Assembly: GCA_050945815.1 (NCBI GenBank)
Contig: JBMNTQ010000029.1
Span: 1-15,511 of the forward strand
Source: JBMNTQ01 sp050945815
Lineage (GTDB): Bacteria > Bacillota > Clostridia > Christensenellales > JBMNTQ01
Direction: 5' to 3'
DNA: 15,511 nt
Within the stretch, counting starts at the first letter, position 1; each line of letters starts with the position of its first letter. Positions 13,212 to 15,511 of this stretch are shown piece after piece. The notes below the pieces were generated by a model, which did no database searches, was not told where the DNA came from, and saw only the letters and a program-made list of their open reading frames with translations. A program made the position numbers and the translations under genes.

Positions 13212-13829
13212 CTAATACAGCGGGTTAATCCAACCATTGGAGACCATATAAAAAGCAAGGTCCACCGATCTTGAAAAGCCTGTTTTTGCCAACATGTTTG
13301 ATTTATGGTATTTCACGGTATTCTCGCTGATAAACAATTCTTCTGCAATTTCCTTGCTGGTCAAATGCTTGCACATCAATCGCAGCACTTCCATTTCCCT
13401 TTCGGTAAGCGGTGCCTCCCCCATCGACAAGGGGATTGTTTTCGCTTCAGGATGGTAGGTTTCGCCCCTCATTACGCCACGGGCCACTTCAGTAAAGTAA
13501 TCCAGGCTTTTGCTCTTAAACACAAAAGCATGAGCACCCATTTCTTTTGCTCTCGGGGCGTACGTGATTTCATCAAATCCGGACATAACCATGATTTTGA
13601 TATCGGGGAATTTGCTTCTTAATTCTTTAGTCGCATCCAGCCCAGACGCACCCCCTCCGGTGCAGACATCCATCAACACCAAGTCGGGCCGTAATCTCCC
13701 GCAATAAACGTCGGCATAGGCAGCAGTCGTCAATCTGCCGATAACCGTGAAGTCGCCTGTGCCCGTGAGCGCATAGGTTAGTGAATCGCACATAGATTCA
13801 TGATCGTCAATGATAAGCACCTTGTACAT
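13212..13829 (-). CDS. NarL/FixJ-family response regulator
   Basis: The 205-residue product has an N-terminal receiver domain with the acidic pair D8/D9, acceptor D54 (LVLMDV), S83 (VMSG) and K105 (VFKSKS), all canonical. A LuxR-type helix-turn-helix (about 139-195) follows, with the usual LTEREMEVLRLM and SENTVKYHKSNML elements. It should be phosphorylated by the kinase encoded upstream and then bind DNA as a dimer. Start ATG 13827-13829 has a perfect AGGAGGTG (13836-13843) upstream. The gene overlaps the kinase gene by 23 nt. Likely targets are the two dyads at 12626 and 13126. Confidence 0.93.
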   Translation of the reverse strand: MYKVLIIDDHESMCDSLTYALTGTGDFTVIGRLTTAAYADVYCGRLRPDLVLMDVCTGGGASGLDATKELRSKFPDIKIMVMSGFDEITYAPRAKEMGAHAFVFKSKSLDYFTEVARGVMRGETYHPEAKTIPLSMGEAPLTEREMEVLRLMCKHLTSKEIAEELFISENTVKYHKSNMLAKTGFSRSVDLAFYMVSNGWINPLY

Positions 13830-15261
13830 GGGCCTCACCTCCTGGCAAATGAACGGTCAGAACAAAGGAAGGATGGGTCGACACATCCAGCTCGCCCCCA
13901 CACGATTCTGCCATTTTCCTCATACTGCTGATTCCCCCTCCCTCGACAATAGGCTCAGACGGCAGATATCCGTTATTTGTAATTTCCAAATGATATCCGC
14001 TGGGTAAAAAGTCAATTTTCACCCTTATCTTGGTGGCAAATCCATGACGAACAGCATTCGCCACACTTTCTCTGATGATGTCGGTCATCATCCGCCCTTT
14101 TATGTGGTCTTTTGGCAGGGTTCCATTCAGTTTAATGTCCACGCCGATAGAGCCAAACGCCTGCTGCAAGCCATCAAGTTCATCCTGGGGGGAAGGCATA
14201 TTTTTATCCGCCTTCAAATCATCCAGCAGCCCTTGCGAAAGAGAGCGAAGCAGGTCATAATCCAAAGCCTGTTCGCTGCGGATGGTGCGCAGCAGCAAAG
14301 TCATCCGCTGGCCCAAAACATCGTGGGCGCGCATTTTTGCCCTTTGGGTCTCCCTTTCCCGGCTGAGAATGTGCAGGTTGATGATCGACCGGTTTAATTC
14401 CTCTCCTTTTGTTTTCAGTTGGAATTCTCGCTGCTGCAATTGTTCCGTCAGAACCCACCTTTCTGTAATATCCGTTGCCGTAAGTTGAATATATCTTTTC
14501 CGCTTAATCTGTAATTCCGTTTTTGTAAACATCCATGCCGTCTTATCCGGCAAAAGGCATACGATCTTCCCTTGAAAACCCGCCCTTTCACAGCCTGGCT
14601 GCATCTCTCCCTCTGCCAGCCATTCATAAAAGTGGTTTCCATTGCGGTGAATCCTATCGAATATTTCCTTCATTAGCGTCTGCATCTGAGCGTTTATAAG
14701 CAGTATAAATCCATCCATCCCACTGTACAAAACGCCGGTATGCAAAGAATCAATTGCATGTTTAATAGACAACGCCGAAAGGCTGACCTTAATTTCCCTG
14801 TATCTGAGAATACAAACGTAGATACCCCGCACCAAATAGAACATCATAGCTGCCAAATAGCAATAGGCAAAAACGTTGCCTAAAGCAGGCTCCACCATCG
14901 GCAGCATAAGGGCCGAAACCAAGGCAACAAGCAACGTCCCTGTTTTTTTGTTCGTCACAGCAACAACCAAAGCCATCAGTGCCACCGCAGCAAAACAGAC
15001 AATACGCAAAACGCCATATCCCATGGGAACGATCAGGCTGTTATAATAGCTATATATAAGCTGCCCGTATAGCAACGAACAAACCAATATCTGGGTCAGC
15101 ACAAAAAGCTCAAGTATATTCTCAACATAATGCCCAAAACTGCTGGTATGCCGATGAAAGCTCAACACCACAGCCAATGCTTGAGCGAGCACAGCAAGCG
15201 CAATGAGAAAGGTAATGAACAGGCGCGCAGCCTCTGCCCAAGTATAAAACTCAGCCATCAT
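13807..15261 (-). CDS. Membrane sensor histidine kinase, HisKA_3 type
   Basis: The 484-residue product has an N-terminal membrane domain with about five or six helices (13-34, 46-70, 80-101, 107-122, 126-151) and little extracellular sequence, so it may sense the membrane or a small ligand within it. A PAS-like region (about 165-265) is followed by a coiled coil (270-310). The dimerisation domain has the acceptor H313 in RAHDVLGQRM, typical of NarX/DesK kinases. The ATPase domain shows the N box E398/N402 (RESVANAVRHG), a shortened G1 box NNG (429-431) and a GGG-I loop (441-444). In the G1 box the usual DNG is NNG; this is tolerated in some kinases but may affect nucleotide binding. GAGGGG is 6 nt before the ATG. 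The gene overlaps the one upstream by 11 nt. Confidence 0.9.
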   Translation of the reverse strand: MMAEFYTWAEAARLFITFLIALAVLAQALAVVLSFHRHTSSFGHYVENILELFVLTQILVCSLLYGQLIYSYYNSLIVPMGYGVLRIVCFAAVALMALVVAVTNKKTGTLLVALVSALMLPMVEPALGNVFAYCYLAAMMFYLVRGIYVCILRYREIKVSLSALSIKHAIDSLHTGVLYSGMDGFILLINAQMQTLMKEIFDRIHRNGNHFYEWLAEGEMQPGCERAGFQGKIVCLLPDKTAWMFTKTELQIKRKRYIQLTATDITERWVLTEQLQQREFQLKTKGEELNRSIINLHILSRERETQRAKMRAHDVLGQRMTLLLRTIRSEQALDYDLLRSLSQGLLDDLKADKNMPSPQDELDGLQQAFGSIGVDIKLNGTLPKDHIKGRMMTDIIRESVANAVRHGFATKIRVKIDFLPSGYHLEITNNGYLPSEPIVEGGGISSMRKMAESCGGELDVSTHPSFVLTVHLPGGEAHVQGAYH

Positions 15262-15511
15262 CCCTATCCCCTCTCGTTAAAGTCAGGCTGATTCCAAAAG
15301 CGCCGTCCAAATCCTTCATAGAAAAAACGCCGCCGGCTGATACAATCGCCGCCTTCAGCTCTGCGTTCAGTTCAAAGGACCGCGCATCACAGGGAAGAAG
15401 CAGCCGCATACTAGCCGTTTCTTTCCCAGATTCCAAATGTACAAGCATAGTTGGACATTCCCGTTTTGCCGCCCAATCAGCCACCACATAGAAAAGACCA
15501 TACAATAATGT
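15251..15511 (-). CDS. C-terminal part of an unidentified protein upstream of the kinase (5' end outside window)
   Basis: The frame is open to the right edge (87 codons including the TGA at 15251-15253). An internal TTG at 15503-15505 has no ribosome binding site, so I read the gene as truncated by the window. The visible part is a mixed alpha/beta segment: a helix (YGLFYVVADWAAKR), a strand (TMLVHLES), a strand (MRLLLPCD), a helix (LNAELKAAIVSAGG) and a final strand (ISLTLTRGD). This order would fit the end of a HATPase-like or sensor domain, but no motif proves it. Coupling to the kinase gene suggests a third component of the signalling system. Confidence 0.65.
   Translation of the reverse strand, partial: TLLYGLFYVVADWAAKRECPTMLVHLESGKETASMRLLLPCDARSFELNAELKAAIVSAGGVFSMKDLDGAFGISLTLTRGDRDDG

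Overview
The window looks like chromosomal DNA from a Gram-positive anaerobe of the Bacillota, most likely class Clostridia. Reasons are the strong AGGAGG-type ribosome binding sites, several lipoproteins with Bacillota-type lipoboxes, a feoAB iron-uptake operon, a DUF6935-like gene and a Bacillota-type phage lysis module (XhlA-like protein plus small holin). This taxonomic call is inference. Almost every gene is on the minus strand. Only a partial gene at the left edge and one 59-codon gene are on the plus strand.

Left part (1-4.8 kb): the 3' end of a plus-strand flavin disulfide reductase gene converges, across a bidirectional terminator (420-450), on a tightly coupled minus-strand operon. 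That operon reads feoA, feoB, a small nicotianamine-synthase-like SAM-fold enzyme, a YbhN/LPG-synthase-type flippase-like membrane protein, and a CDP-diacylglycerol-serine phosphatidyltransferase (pssA). Linking ferrous iron import to a NAS-like enzyme and two phospholipid or membrane genes is the most intriguing arrangement here.

4.8-6.7 kb: a repeat-rich non-coding stretch, then an isolated lysis cassette (holin, XhlA-like protein, M15 peptidase endolysin) with no phage structural, replication or integration genes nearby. A possible 55-codon ORF and the divergent 59-codon plus-strand gene follow.

6.85-11.4 kb: a probable minus-strand operon. In transcription order it encodes two lipoproteins, two helical proteins of unknown function with overlapping genes, and a broken DUF6935-like gene with a premature stop, a frameshift and a degraded tail. 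The second lipoprotein may also be frameshifted near its 3' end.

11.5-15.5 kb: a four-helix membrane protein, a degenerate receiver-domain protein that has lost all phosphorylation residues, a small lipocalin-like lipoprotein, and a two-component system (NarL-type response regulator, HisKA_3-type sensor kinase, and the end of a further upstream gene). A 17-bp dyad of NarL/LuxR style sits at matching distances upstream of both the pseudo-receiver gene and the lipoprotein gene, the two copies exactly 500 bp apart. This suggests both are targets of the adjacent response regulator.
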